From assembly GCA_001600095.1 (NCBI GenBank), contig BCIX01000001.1, positions 744,001 to 808,000 of the forward strand: DNA of 64,000 bases, given 5' to 3'. Below the pieces are notes generated by a model. It ran no database searches. It saw only the letters and a list, made by a program, of their open reading frames with translations, and was not told the DNA's origin. The position numbers were made by a program, and so were the translations under genes. This stretch comes from Bullera alba. Lineage: Eukaryota; Basidiomycota; Tremellomycetes; Tremellales; Bulleraceae. Shown here piece by piece: positions 22,401 to 34,479 of this stretch. The stretch's first letter is position 1. Each line of letters opens with the position of its first letter.

Positions 22401-23519
22401 ATGTTCAGCTCAAAAAGCATCCTTCTCACCGCGCTAGCTGCGATCTCAAGCGCCAATGCGTGAGTGACAGATGGTGTATAGGTAGAGGCATTTACTGACC
22501 AGTCGACAGCATCTCTAGGTAGGTTGATTTCGAGCGCTGACTTCAGTGCTCACCGAGCACAGTGGCTGCGGAACGACAGTCGCCGCTTTGGCATTCGGAG
22601 ATCTTGGAGGTTGTCTCCAGCTCACTTCGGCCCTGTCGCTCCTCAGAGGCGATAGCGTGAGTGATGACCTGGCGTAGGGTTTCATGTGCTCAATGTCTCG
22701 TAGGGCAACTTTACAGGAACGCTGGACAACTACTTGAACAGCCTCTGTGCTAGCAGTACACCCCGGTGCTCCAACGCCACTCTCACCGATGCTCAATCAC
22801 GGATTACATCGGGATGTAGTGAGGATTTGCAGAATGGAGGAACCGATGGCGCTACTGTGCAAGGTGTTCAGGCCATCTTGACAAACTATGACGAGGCTAT
22901 CGCCGCGGCATGCTCAAGAAATTCTACGTCAGTAGAACCGTTCACCTGATCCCGACTTCTGCTGACCTGATATCAGCACCGGAGACTTCTGTGTTTCCAG
23001 CACGCTCGAGACCATCCAGACCGTTAGCGGTACAAGCATCTCGTTCGACTTTTTGACCGGCCTCATCTCTGGTTCTTCGGACAGCACCGCCCTCCAAACC
23101 GCTTTCCAGTCCGGCCAGCTGTGTACTGGATGTGTCCAGGAGTGAGCAATCGTCCTACTACATAGGTCCTCAGCTAATACTGCCAACTAGGATCTACTAC
23201 CAAGCTCGACAGGCCAATGCGAGCATCGCCACTTCGTCGGTTGGATCCGCCGTCAGCGGCGCTTGCGGTGCTGACTTTGGTGGTGAGCCATTATAAATCA
23301 GGACTCTTCCCTAAGGCTCTGACTGACTCTCATCCTATAGCCTCGGCCCCATCCGGCGTTCAAGCCGGCACCTCGCCCTCGCAGAGCTCAGCTCAAGCCT
23401 CCACTTCGCCCTCTGGTGCCGCTAGTAGGGTTGCCTCCTTGTCTCTCAACGCTCCCCTCGCTGTTGGCGGTGTCGCCGCTATGTTCGGTGTTGTCGTCGG
23501 TGGTCTTGCCATCTTCTAG
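22401..23519 (+). CDS. Secreted GPI-anchored Cys-rich protein
   Basis: A cell-surface protein. It has a signal peptide (MFSSKSILLTALAAISSANA), a luminal part with many cysteines in pairs (GCGTTVAALAFGDLGGCLQL, NSLCASSTPRCSNATLTDAQ, SGCSEDL, AACSRN, DFCVSS, LCTGCVQEIYY). A Ser/Thr/Ala-rich region follows, then a C-terminal hydrophobic tail (PLAVGGVAAMFGVVVGGLAIF-like) typical of a GPI attachment signal. Potential N-glycosylation sites are present (NFTG, SNAT, NAS). The pattern resembles basidiomycete secreted proteins annotated with DUF7729. Function is unknown; a cell-wall role is likely. A 9-base exon (22510-22518) between two introns is possible; skipping it would also keep the frame. Confidence 0.75.
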
Positions 23520-23804
23520 ACTGTGATCTCGCATGTGTAGCATAGTGTTTGATGAGCATATTGAGTGTAGTCCATAGCGTATGCATCGTCGTAGATGACG
23601 CTCAAAACTACACGTTCAAGACCAGACGAGACCGAACCGAAAGTGGAGGTGGTCCGGTGATCCGGGGTTCGGCGACTCGATCATGCCTTGGGATCCTGTT
23701 TGCAGTTGCTCTACTCCTCTGTTCTGTCCAATGGATCAGTCCTGAGCCACCAGTAGTTACTTGAAATCTGACATCCTGATCTCGAGAACTGCAGCTGATA
23801 CGAC

Positions 23805-24981
23805 ATGCCCTTGCGAATCGGGTATGCCGGTCTCGGTTCTCTAGGATCCGCCATCTTTCCCAACTTAGTCAGCTTCGCCTCCGAGCAAGGGTTCCCCGCG
23901 CCTTCCGTGTGGAATCGCTCGCAGGGAAAGTATGATGCTATCAAGGAGCGATTCCCCGACGTCCACACCGCCGAGAACCTCCTCGAGCTGCTGAATTGTA
24001 ATGTGGTCTTCACGTGTCTCGCCAATGATGCCGCCGCAGAGGACGTCTATGGACAGTTAGTCAACGGCTTGGACGAGGGCAACGGCAAGGGAAGGGCTGG
24101 TTATAGGCTGGTGATGTTCGCAGACCAGTCTACACTCAAAGTAGAGACTACTCGTATGTCAAATCCACTCACACCACACCTCGAGGACTACGCTGACGGC
24201 GGACGGGTGACTTGCAGTGAAGATTAAAAAACTGGTGGAGGGTGTTGGAGCGGTGTACCTCACCACTCCGGTGTTTGGCCAGCCAGCGGCTGCTCGCGCA
24301 AAGCAACTCGTCTGTGTCAACTCCGGAATTTACGATGGAAGGAAGATCGTGGCACCCATGCTGAAGGCTATTGGCAAACACACGATCGACGTCGGTGACG
24401 ACAATGCCAAGGGTGAGGATTACAGAGCAGCGTGGATGACATCGGTGCTGATAAGATGGATTTAGGCGCCTCTTTGAAGTTGTTGGGGAACAGCATTATC
24501 CTAGGGGCTGTCCAGCTCTACGCCGAGTCATACGCCCTTTCCGATGCTATAGGCTTCGATCCGGCAGTCTTCCACGAACTTCACCGTGGGTCACATGGTG
24601 TCTCGGTAGAGCATCAGCTGACATAGGTCTATAGAGAACGTGTTTGCAGCACCAGCACTGCTCAACTACAGCAACAAGATCTCCAAAGGGAAGTTTGGCG
24701 ACGCAGGCTTCACTGTTACCGGGGGTCTCAAAGGTGAGCTTCAAACGCACGAAGACCTACTGACATACTCAGACGCCGGCCACATTCTCTCCCTCGCGCC
24801 TGAGATGGGCCTATCCGTTTCTCTGCCGACTATCGAGAGGGCGAAGAAGAACCTCGAGAGAGCACGGGATGAAGGGCACGGTGACCTTGATTGGGCGGCG
24901 TTAGCCAGTGTTGTTAGAGCCGACGCCGGTTTGCCCCCTTTTAGAGAAGGCACCGACGAGGGCAAGCAAAGTGCTCTTTAG
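23805..24981 (+). CDS. 3-hydroxyisobutyrate dehydrogenase-like NAD(P)-binding protein
   Basis: A beta-hydroxyacid dehydrogenase family protein (6-phosphogluconate dehydrogenase fold). The N-terminal Rossmann motif is RIGYAGLGSLGSAIFPNL, followed by NVVFTCLANDAAAEDV. The substrate-binding motif region reads YLTTPVFGQPAAARAKQL, where the canonical DAPVSGG loop is changed to TTPVFGQ. The catalytic Lys segment is KLLGNSIILGAVQLYAESYA (G-N-x-x-x pattern with K earlier). The C-terminal domain ends FREGTDEGKQSAL. Five exons are visible. The changed loop suggests a substrate other than 3-hydroxyisobutyrate. The protein is probably cytosolic, since it has no presequence. Confidence 0.8.
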
Positions 24982-25018
24982 ACCCGCTTGTGCTGAAGAT
25001 AGATGAGCAGCATGCATC

Positions 25019-26295
25019 TCACAGCTCGTCCCTGGCAAAAGTCCTGCCGGACCCTCCGACCTTTTTCTCTAATCTCCCTTCGTCTCCGGTTTTGAAGACG
25101 CCCAGTCGTTTGGGATCCTGTCTATCTGGCTCGCCGTCCCGGTAGTACTTCTTCGACTCGTCGCTCTTGAGCGTGATTGGCCGTGGTTCGGGCCGATATA
25201 TTGGATCCCAGGTGTGCGTTGGAGTCGGTGCCGCTCGAGCCGGAGAGGGTGGGTAGCTTGAAAAGATTAGCGCAGGCACCGTTGTGTGCTGACTCACATG
25301 ATCCCTTCAGGAGGACACTTTGACGGGAGATTGTATAATTCAGAAGGATGGAACTCTCCCTGTTGGAATGTCCCTTTGACCTGTAATGGCCAGTGAACCG
25401 AAGAGAGGGTCATGTTGTCGCAGACCAGCTGCATGGGTCAGCGGAAGTTAGCAAGACGAGCACATACCACGGGGTTGTTGTCGCCTTTGGACAAGGCCTC
25501 AATGATCTCTCCAAACGAGTAGCTCGTGTCGTCGGACGGGGTGATCTAGGTTCTCTGTCAGTCCTGGCATTTCTGAGATCCACTTACATCCGCATCGTCT
25601 AGGAATTGGGCTGTTGTGAATCTCCTCTGCAACTTGTGCAGGGCGTGGAAATATGCAGCGATCTGCTCCCACAATCAGCACCAGTCTACTCGAGCCAGTA
25701 TAGACTTACCTCCTCGCCATCCGAGTTTCCAACACACTCTGGACTCATTGTTGAGATATACCTCCCAGCGGTGTTCCACTGCAAATGACAATTAGCCCCG
25801 CCCGCTCCGACCCCTTCATGCCCGGTCGCAAGACATACCGAACGTTCCCAGACTTCTTCCACTCCCTCTCCCACTTCACTCTGGGCCCAGTCCGCTTCTG
25901 CTCTATTGAAACCTTCTTCACCGCCGAACAGAGCGGATTTCAGGCATATCGAGGCGATCTGCTCGTGCGTCCTCGTTGGCGAGTGGGTAGAGCTGGAGGA
26001 TATCGGCTTCGACTGGCAACTGCGACAAACACTAGGTCAGCTGCGCGCCCGGCCTATATAGGGATGTCAGCAGACCGCCTCACTCTAGAACTTCCAGGCC
26101 CTCGATTCCCCAGCTCCCCTGATCGCCCCCGACGTCTGGCTCGAACCGCTGTTTGAAGACGAACAGCCCGGGTGACGGAACGCAGCAGGGATCGACGTCC
26201 TGCTTGCTACAGGACAAAGTCTGACTGCAGCCGGCGGCCTGGCTAGCAGCTACTATCCCAGCGCCTAGTGAGAGTGCTCTCAGCACGGCACGCAT
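25019..26295 (-). CDS. RNase T2 fold secreted protein lacking catalytic residues
   Basis: A secretory protein of the RNase T2 family that appears to be a pseudoenzyme. A signal peptide (MRAVLRALSLGAGIVAASQA) precedes CSQTLSCSKQDVDPCCVPSP and GLFVFKQRFEPDVGGDQGSW, the normal family start. Where active enzymes have the catalytic His block (IHGLWP) this protein reads IEGLEVL. Where the second block (HEWNKHGTC) belongs it reads RSWNTAGRY, so both catalytic His and the Glu/Lys are gone. The rest aligns with the family: ISTMSPECV, YFHALHKLQRRFTTAQFL, TSYSFGEIIEALSK, HWPLQVKGTFQQGEFHP. A basic C-terminal tail of about 90 residues ends FARDEL. The reading frame is open through at least six exons, so it is maintained rather than decayed. 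Confidence 0.8.
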
Positions 26296-26546
26296 TGTGT
26301 GAACGGGCAATGATACGATGGAGACATGACTAGACGCTTCAAGCTTCAGCAATGGCCTGGCAGGCAGGCAGTCCGAAGCCAGGCACGTCGGGGGAGCGGA
26401 GATGGGCAATAACTCCGTGGGTTACGTGACGGGAGTTGTCAGTCGGATGATCAGCCGATCTCCCAAGTCCAAGATGCTGTCGAGTTCATATCAAGTGCTG
26501 CTGCAACTGACTTGAGCTGGCGGCCTCGGCATGATACCTCGCGACA

Positions 26547-29500
26547 ATGTCTCACGATGGGCGCGCTGGAGATCCAGACCCATCATCCAGCTTCCCCATG
26601 TCATCACCGGGGTTCTGGGCCGAAGCCGCCAAGGTGCCGATTCCGCCTGTCAAACGTCTGAGAACCACTAGCCCGTTGCTGGAGGTCAAGGATGAGGATA
26701 AAGCAGTACCACCATCGCCTGAAGAACGGTCCGACACGGCACTCAAATACCTCCCCAATCGACTGGACCTTTTCGATGAGGATAATCCGCATGCGTACCT
26801 CGCCAATCCGGAGTATGCCCCGAATCGATTCGGCGATATTGGCGATTATATGCGAAAGAAGGAGATCAAGGTACAGACCCAAAACCGAGATATAGCTCTA
26901 GCCTCTGCCTTGGAGGGAACTCCGCAGATCTTCAAGGATTTGAGCTTTTACATCAATGGAAACACCCAGCCGCCGATGGAGGAGCTGAGAAAAATGATCC
27001 TGCAGCGGGGAGGGGAGGTTAGACCGGTGTTGCGGAACAAGGGAATGGTCAAGTTTATCATCGCACCAATGTTGACACAAATGAAGTTCAAGCAATTTGC
27101 GAACTACAAAGTCGTCAGAGAAGGATGGATCACCGAGAGTTGCAAGCAGGAAAAGCTGCTCGATTGGTCGAAATGGAAGCTTCAGGTGCAAGGCGGATGG
27201 GAGGAGAGCAGTAGGAAAGGGATGGCTGGGTTTCTCGCCGGACCGCAAACCCAGGCTCCACGGGATGAGCCTGAGTCCGAGGACGAAGAGGATGCAGCTA
27301 TGAAGGAAGAGGTCACTAAAGCGAAAGCTCGAGCTGCACAAGCTACACCTGCCGCTCCCGCCATCGCAATTGCCTCGTCGTCCAGTTTACTTCGACCCAT
27401 GTCTCGCCCAACCCCGAGTATACCGATCAGCCCTGGAGCGACTAAAGCCGCTACGCCTCAAAAGGAACATGTTCCCTCATATGTTCAGCGACCTGAAGGA
27501 GGGTTCTACGACGTTTCGTACTACAGCAAAGATTCCAATGACGACGCCGCGAGATTGCTCAAAGATCAGGAGTGGAGACTGAAGAATACCGCCGAGAGGG
27601 GAAACGAAGGAGGGTTCATAGATGGCTACTATCAGAACAGCCGGTGAGCTACTCCATCTAGTATTTTGCTGACCTTTAGTCTGCACCACCTGTCCACTTG
27701 GAAAGCGGAGCTCAAGGTGCTCGTTGCGGCTGCACAGCGTGATTCTGAAGCGCAGTCCTTGTCAAAACCCGCCAATACCACATTGTCGCCTTACACTCTA
27801 GCCGGAGCGACTCTTCCCCGAGCTGCTCAGTCCACCGCGAGCGCGGGTGAAAAAGTCATCATGCACGTCGATTTCGATTGCTTCTTCGTCTCATGCGGTC
27901 TGGCCACGAGGCCTCATCTGAAAGGGAAGCCGACGGTCGTTTGTCATTCCCAAGCGGGCAGAATGGCCAGTAGCACCTCAGAAATAGCTAGTGCCAGCTA
28001 TGAAGCCAGGGCGAAGGGTGTGAAGAATGGTATCAGCTTGGGGCGAGCGAGAGCTTTGGTCGGAAGTGAACTGCAGACAATCCCGTGAGTTACCCAGCCC
28101 GGACTAGCGCTCATGGATCCAGATACGAATTCGACACGTATAAGAAGTTTTCACTGGCATTCTACACCGTCTTGATGGGGTATACCGATGAACTGCAAGC
28201 AGTCTCTGTTGACGAAGCTCTCATTGACGTGACGAGTGCCGTCGCCGCTCGAGCAGTCGCGCCAGAAGAGGCAGTGGATGGAGGGGACGAAGGCACGGGC
28301 GTAAGGGATCCAGCGCTGGAGATTGCAGAGAAGATCAGGGATGAAGTACGAGGTGTGACTGAAGGCTGTGAAGGTGAGTCTCCCATCTACCGATCGTGCT
28401 GATTGAACAGTCAGTATTGGTATTGCGCATAATGTGCTCTTGGCCAAGTTGGCCACGAGGAGAGCTAAGCCTGCTGGGGTGTACCACCTCAAACCCACCG
28501 AGATCCCAGACTTCATTGCCCCGCTCGACGTGGAGGACTTTCCCTCGATCGGATATTCGATCAAAGGCAAGATTGAGGATAAATTCGGTACTACCAAGTG
28601 CGGCGATCTACTCGAACAGAGTAAAGGGGCGTTGAGAGCTCTACTTGGTCCGAAGACCGGGGACATGGTGTGGGGATACCTCCGAGGTATCGACGACCGC
28701 AAGCTGGAGCCTCACAAAGAGAGAAAAAGCATAAGTGCGGAGATGAACGTGAGTGGGATTCAAGCACAGCACAGGGTCGTGCTGAGGATGCGGGCAGTAT
28801 GGTATCCGCTTTCAAAACCAAGATCAAGCCGAAACTTGTATGGTGGACCTGGCGGCAGAGGTGTCGAAGAGGATGAAGCAGGTCGACGCCAAAGGGCGAT
28901 TGTTGACGCTAAAGCTCATGTCCCGGCACCCAGATGCGCCGCTCGAGCCGCCAAAAGTGAGCAGAGGTTAGATCTTGATTCTACCTGTACTAACAGCGCC
29001 AGTTTCTGGGTCACGGATGGTGCGAGACATTCAATAAGTCATCTCCGATCGGCAACAAAGGTGGTACCGCAACAGACGCGCCGGAAATCCTAGGTGCAGA
29101 AGCCGTCAAATTGCTCAGAGCTATGAAGCTCGATCCGAGAGAGCTCCGAGGGGTCGGAATCCAGATCACCAAGCTAGATAGTGACAAGGCTGAGAAGGAG
29201 AGGGAGGCTGGTCAAGCGACTCTCAGTTTTGGAATCAAGAGGAAGCGCGAGGTGGAGACACCGGTCGTAGAAGAGACAGGTGACGCGGACGCCACAGGCG
29301 TCAAGGTCGATGATGGGATCGAAGGCATTGCTGAAGAAGCGGGCTCTCGACGAGCGACTACCTCACCAACTCCTGCCCTGGGACCCGCTGCACCCCCCGC
29401 TGCTGTGCAACCAGCTTTGTCGCCTTTGGTGACCCGTCACCAAGCTATCGCCGGACCCTCCCGCATCCCAACATCTTCTGATGGCATAGACCCGGACTTT

Positions 29501-30466
29501 CTTGCCGCCCTGCCTGCCAACTTGAGGCAAGAAGTCAAGCAGCAACATGCCACCACGCGAGCATTTAAGCGCGTCGAGGCTTCGAAAGCTGCGCCAACTG
29601 CGCCGGTGGAAATCAACGATAAGCCAATTCCATCCCCTCGGAAGGGCCAAAACTCCGCCGCTCACATCACCAAGCAATTACGCCCAAAGGTCAAGACACA
29701 GCTCCGGGCAGCGGCAGTGGCTGAGCTCCCCCTGTACGGAGCTTGGGCAAAGGCTCAAGGGAAGGAAGAGGTGGTCGATCTAACCGAGGAGGAAGATGTC
29801 ATGGTGTGCGGATATCGCTCGTCCGAGCTGAAAGAGCTTGGTATCGACCCTGACGTCCTCGCCGAGCTCCCCGACGAGATGCGATCCGAAATCGTCGACG
29901 AAGAACGTCGGAAACACGGCAGGAGGAAAGTCCTACACAAGCCAGCGGATACATCTCGACTTCGATCGAGGGAAACGTCCGGAAGACCAGTCTCCCTCTC
30001 ACCCACCCGGTCGTCCAGGGCGGGCTCTGTGCCTGTCCAATCGGCCCAACCCTTGATGGCGATCACTCGCCCCATGAAACCTGCCCTGCTCAAAGCGGTC
30101 GATCTGCCCGACGTCCTGGAAACAGTGACGAAATGGATGGATTCAAGGGGCCAAACCGGTCCAGCGGCCAAGGACGCGGGAAAAGTCAAGGCATACCTCC
30201 TAAAATGCATGGACGCCGGATTGGGGGGATTGGAGAACGCAGTCGAGGTGTTGAAGTATATGCACCTGGAGATAAGAGATCGTTGGGGACCAGAGCCGGA
30301 GGTGATGAATGAGGAAGAGGAGGAGCTATGGAGATTAGGCTCGGTGGATCCCATCTTGCGCGAGGTCAGTGTCGCCGGGAGGGTGTGGTGGGAGACTTGG
30401 CGAGGATTTAAGGCTGCGGTGGACGAGGTCGCGATACGGGATATCGGGGCGGTATTGGCGATCTAG
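26547..30466 (+). CDS. REV1: Translesion DNA polymerase Rev1
   Basis: A nuclear deoxycytidyl transferase and scaffold for translesion synthesis. The N-terminal BRCT domain spans roughly residues 130-220 (IFKDLSFYINGNTQPPMEEL ... GWITESCKQEKLLDW). The Y-family catalytic core begins VIMHVDFDCFFVSCGLATRP and has STSEIASASYEARAKGVKNG, then the metal site in LQAVSVDEALIDV, SIGIAHNVLLAKLA and the little-finger motif FLGHGWCETFNKSS. Two ubiquitin-binding motifs follow: DFLAALPANLRQEV (about 29500) and DVLAELPDEMRSEI (about 29855). The Rev1 C-terminal domain that binds Pol zeta and other polymerases ends the protein. Total length is about 1,200 residues in some six exons. A complete, apparently normal orthologue. 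Confidence 0.93.
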
Positions 30467-30724
30467 ATACTGCATTGTGCCTACTGTAGCTATAGTCATG
30501 TTGTTGTACAGTACATGCATGCCTCTACTCGACGGTCATGGCACGAGCTGATCACGTCCTGCTGAGCTGCTGATTAGATTTGAAACATTGCCATCTTCGG
30601 TCAAATCCGAAGGCAGAGCTCAGATATCGAGATCTGGCAAAGGTCATGTGGGATCGTGTTTTTGGCGCAGGGGTCTCTCGCTGATGTCCAACCTCTGCAC
30701 TACTCCAGGCCGTGCTGCTACAAC

Positions 30725-33700
30725 ATGTCGACTGCGAGCAGCGCCACAAAAGCCCCCAGAGTTGTCATAGGGCCGACATGGGAGGTGAGTATAAAGATCC
30801 GCTGGCCAAGCTGATGAGACAGGCTATCGGACCGTTCCCGAGGTGCGCAATGAGCGACACCTATCCAGTTCTCACACTGACTTGCTTAGCGGTATGCGAG
30901 AGCACCCATTGACCTCTGGTCCCCACCACGCGTTCTCCAATAGACCTCATGCGGATGCGGATATCGCACTTGCTCGATCGGAGTATGGCTCGACGAGCTG
31001 GCCGAGTGAGTTGGCTTTTGGGGGAGAGGTAGGATGGAGCCGTTTCACGATGGGCAAGGATGGATGGACAGAGTTGTCATATGATCACATCGAGTGAGCT
31101 CCCAAGTACTCTCTTGGTGCGGATACTGATGAATTTGTAAAGCTGGTCACAGCTCCGGTCTGATCATGGCTGGGCATCACTACAATATCAATGCGTCCTC
31201 CGCAGTATCACCACTATTCCCGCTTCTTCGAAGGCTGCGCATGGCTCTTCCTCCACCTCCGATCCTCGCACTGCTGGCACACCTCTCCTCGTTGATGCGA
31301 TCCAGTGCGTCGAATACGCTTTCATCCCCTTCGAGGACAACGCAACTGCGGGCCCCGTCTGCCCTGTCACCTGGTATCAAGGCGATATCTACAACTACGC
31401 AGAATCTACCAGCGGATCGTCCCACCGGTCAGGCCAATCCTCGAATTACGCCAGATCAATCTCACTCCAGCCTGGGAAGTACACTGTTCTAGTTAGGGCG
31501 TTGTACGAAATACGGATGTTTGGCGATCCTGGGATAGACAAGGCTCCGGTGATCCGCTTCAAGCTGGGCGTGGAGGTGGACGAGGCCGAGCTAGAGATGA
31601 TGCCTGGGCTCGACGTCCTTCCGGATGTTGTGGACGGAGTCATTGCTGGACATTGGGCTGGCATTGGACTCAGGGTATCTTCTTCTGCTGGGCCAGCGAC
31701 GGTAGTAGAAGCCTATGCTACGAGTGCGGGAGACGCTGGTGAAGCATCAGAAGCTGTGGATGAGAGAGGGGAAGGAAGCGGTGTCAGGATCGCAAACTTG
31801 CTTGAACCTTTCAGGCTACAGCCCGGTCAGACTGGTTCTATCCCTTTAAAGATCGATCATTCCCAAGTCCACAGCTCACATGTCGAGGTGACCATCGTGT
31901 ACGAGACACAAGGCTGTCGACAGACTATCCAGCGCAATGTACATCTCGACAAGATTCACCTGCACCGAGGCCGCAGCTTCAAGATGACATTCGCCTCCCC
32001 AACGGCATCACCTACTCCAGCGCAGGTATCACACGCTGTGGTCCTGCCTCCACCCACCCAGCTCGGAGACGAGTCCGTTTCCAAGCACCCCGCGATTCTT
32101 GCTCTGCATGGCGCTGGCGTCAATGTCGATTGGCCATTATGGCAGGATGCAATGCCAGAGTGTCGCGGATGGGCAGTGTTGCCTACAGGGAAGAATGAAT
32201 GGGGTGAGGATTGGCATGGGGCCAGTATGGGGGATGCCTGGGCAGCGAGAGATGCTCTCGGTGATTTGGCAGAAGTCCTGGGCTTGGACGTGCCGGAGAC
32301 GACATTGTGAGTCGACAGCGTCAGAGCTTGAAGCTGACGGTAAGCCTGATCGGTCATTCCAATGGAGGGCAGGGGGCTTGGCATCTCGCTGCGAGATATC
32401 CCGATCGTATCGTAGGAGGTGGGTGAGAAGACGACATCGGAGCTGATGAAGTAGTGATCGCCGCCGCGGGGTTTACAAAGATACAAGATTACGTCCCCTA
32501 CACTTCGTCGTGAGTAAGCCGTTAGTGGAACGACGCTGACTCCAGTGTGTCGCGTCATTATGCCGATCCAGCTCTAATGGGGATACTGGACTCCTCTCTG
32601 TCCCCATATAATAACGATTTGCACTTATCCAATCTGGTTGGGATCCCCTGTTTGGCACTCCATGGCTCGGCGGACGACAATGTGACTCCCCGGCACAGTC
32701 GGTTGCAAGCTGGCATAGTGGATGCCTGGCAGGCCAAGCGGGGTCATGTTGAAGTGGTCGAGGTCAAGGGCAAGGGACATTGGTGGGACGGTCTGCTCCG
32801 GGAGCCACGGGTGGCTGAGTTCATCGAGGGGGTGATGAGAGCTCCGAAGCGGAAATGGGACGATGAGCGAAATATGGGATTCACACTCACAGCAGCGAAT
32901 CCAGACGAGTGTGGCGGAAGGGCTGGAATAAGGATCGTCGAGGTCGAGACTCCCGGGCGGTAAGTTGGGCCGGTGTCATCTGTTTGGATCATCCTGAAAG
33001 TTTTGGCAGAATCGCCAGACTCGACGTCAATGCGCCTCACTGGCGGAATAGCGCCAACGGGACTACAGAACTTGCCGCCCTCGATCTTCGAGGAATGAAT
33101 GTGAAGCGAATAGAGGTGGTGGCAGATGCGCAGGATACCAAGGTCCAGATGACGTGGTCGAACAGGCAGTGGGAGATCACCAACCAGGAGGAGTATTTCG
33201 GACCAGAAGTCAAGAGGGACGTGGTGAACACCCCACGGCCTTACGGTCCCATGATCCGCTTCCTCGCCTCCGCCGGTCCAATTGTCATTGTGGTCGGGTC
33301 GAAGGACCTGCATCGAGATCTGGCCACACGAATCGCCCACGACCTGTTTGTCAATCATCGTATACGCGTCAACATCATTTCAGCGGCAGAGGGATTACAG
33401 GCAGTTGCCAAAGACACCATCTCGACGTCAAACATTGCCGTTATTGGCTGTCCTACCGATAACATGTTTGCAAAATGCCTCTTTGCGCAGAGACAAATTC
33501 CTGGTATGTTACCTCCAGCCACACTCGAGCTGACTATCAGTGTCTTTTCCGACGAAAGGTCTCATGGAGATCGAGGGGAGATTGATCTACGAGGCTGGAG
33601 CTGGCGAGTTTCCTGCCAGAAGCTGGGATGAAGCTCATCAGCGTTACAGGTCTGATATCACTACATCCGCATCCGATTTCTGCTACAGCTTTAGCGATGG

Positions 33701-33987
33701 TGATTGCCGGTAACGACAACCAAGGGCTAGAGACAGCAGCCAGGTTGTTCCCTATCAGGACAGGAGGCACGGTGAGTATTCAAAACCGATATCGAAGATC
33801 AACTCATGATGAGCAGGTGCCTGACTGGGTGGCTGTGGGTCCGAGGATGAGTTGGCAAGGCGCCGGAGGGATGATTGGAGCGGGGTGAGTCGAATAAGTG
33901 GTTCAGACGGTTTCGCTCTAACAGCCCCATAGCTTCTGGAATGGAAATTGGCGCTGGAACGAAGCCATGTCGTGGATAGATAGATGA
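30725..33987 (+). CDS. Large alpha/beta hydrolase, S9/PHB-depolymerase-like
   Basis: A protein of about 900 residues found in fungi with an esterase/peptidase-like core. The best start is the ATG at 30725 (MSTASSATKAPRVVIGPTWE), spliced to AIGPFPS and GMREHPLTSGPHHAF. The N-terminal half is beta-rich. The hydrolase core has HPAILALHGAGVNVDWPLWQ, the nucleophile elbow LIGHSNGGQGAWHLA, and CLALHGSADDNVTPRHS with a later KGKGHWW His. The C-terminal part has LISLHPHPISATALAMVI, AARLFPIRTGGTVPDW and GAGFWNGNWRWNEAMSW. About ten introns are needed; one (33604-33649) fits only a GC-AG intron. No signal peptide is seen. Substrate unknown. Confidence 0.85.
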
Positions 33988-34479
33988 AGTTTGGGTTTCC
34001 GTTGATCACTTGCAACCACTTGTATCCGTGGAAGAGCAGAGATTGTATGGAAGGTAGAGGGAGAGCGGGGGTGCAAGGCAAGGTCGAATCGACCTTTGTA
34101 TGGCGAGAGGGTCAAAGGGCAAACTCAAAGGAACCCGCCGGTGATTCTGCCACGTGTATTTGCTTCCGCTTTATTGATGCAAAAGGTACGAGGGTTCGGG
34201 GTGCCATAGCGCGGGGGGGTGTGCTTTGGTCATCCCTTCTTTGACCTGTTTGACTTGCATCTATCACTCGCCATCGCCCGTCCTGTCTCTTGTCCAAGGC
34301 TCATCCACCTTCGCTTGACTCTCGATATCGTATATTGCGACTCGTGCACGCGTCGGTATTCGAAAACGTCAAACCTGCAGCGGAACATTCTGTAAAACGC
34401 CATCAACGTCAACGCGAGCAAGCCTCCGTTCGGCCTTGAAGTCATCGTCGTCTCGTCACCTAGATTCACGTAGAGCATC
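33988..34479. other. Intergenic: RAS promoter
   Basis: A 492-base stretch between the hydrolase stop and the Ras start. It contains a G run (about 34210) and T-rich patches. No gene is supported. Confidence 0.5.
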
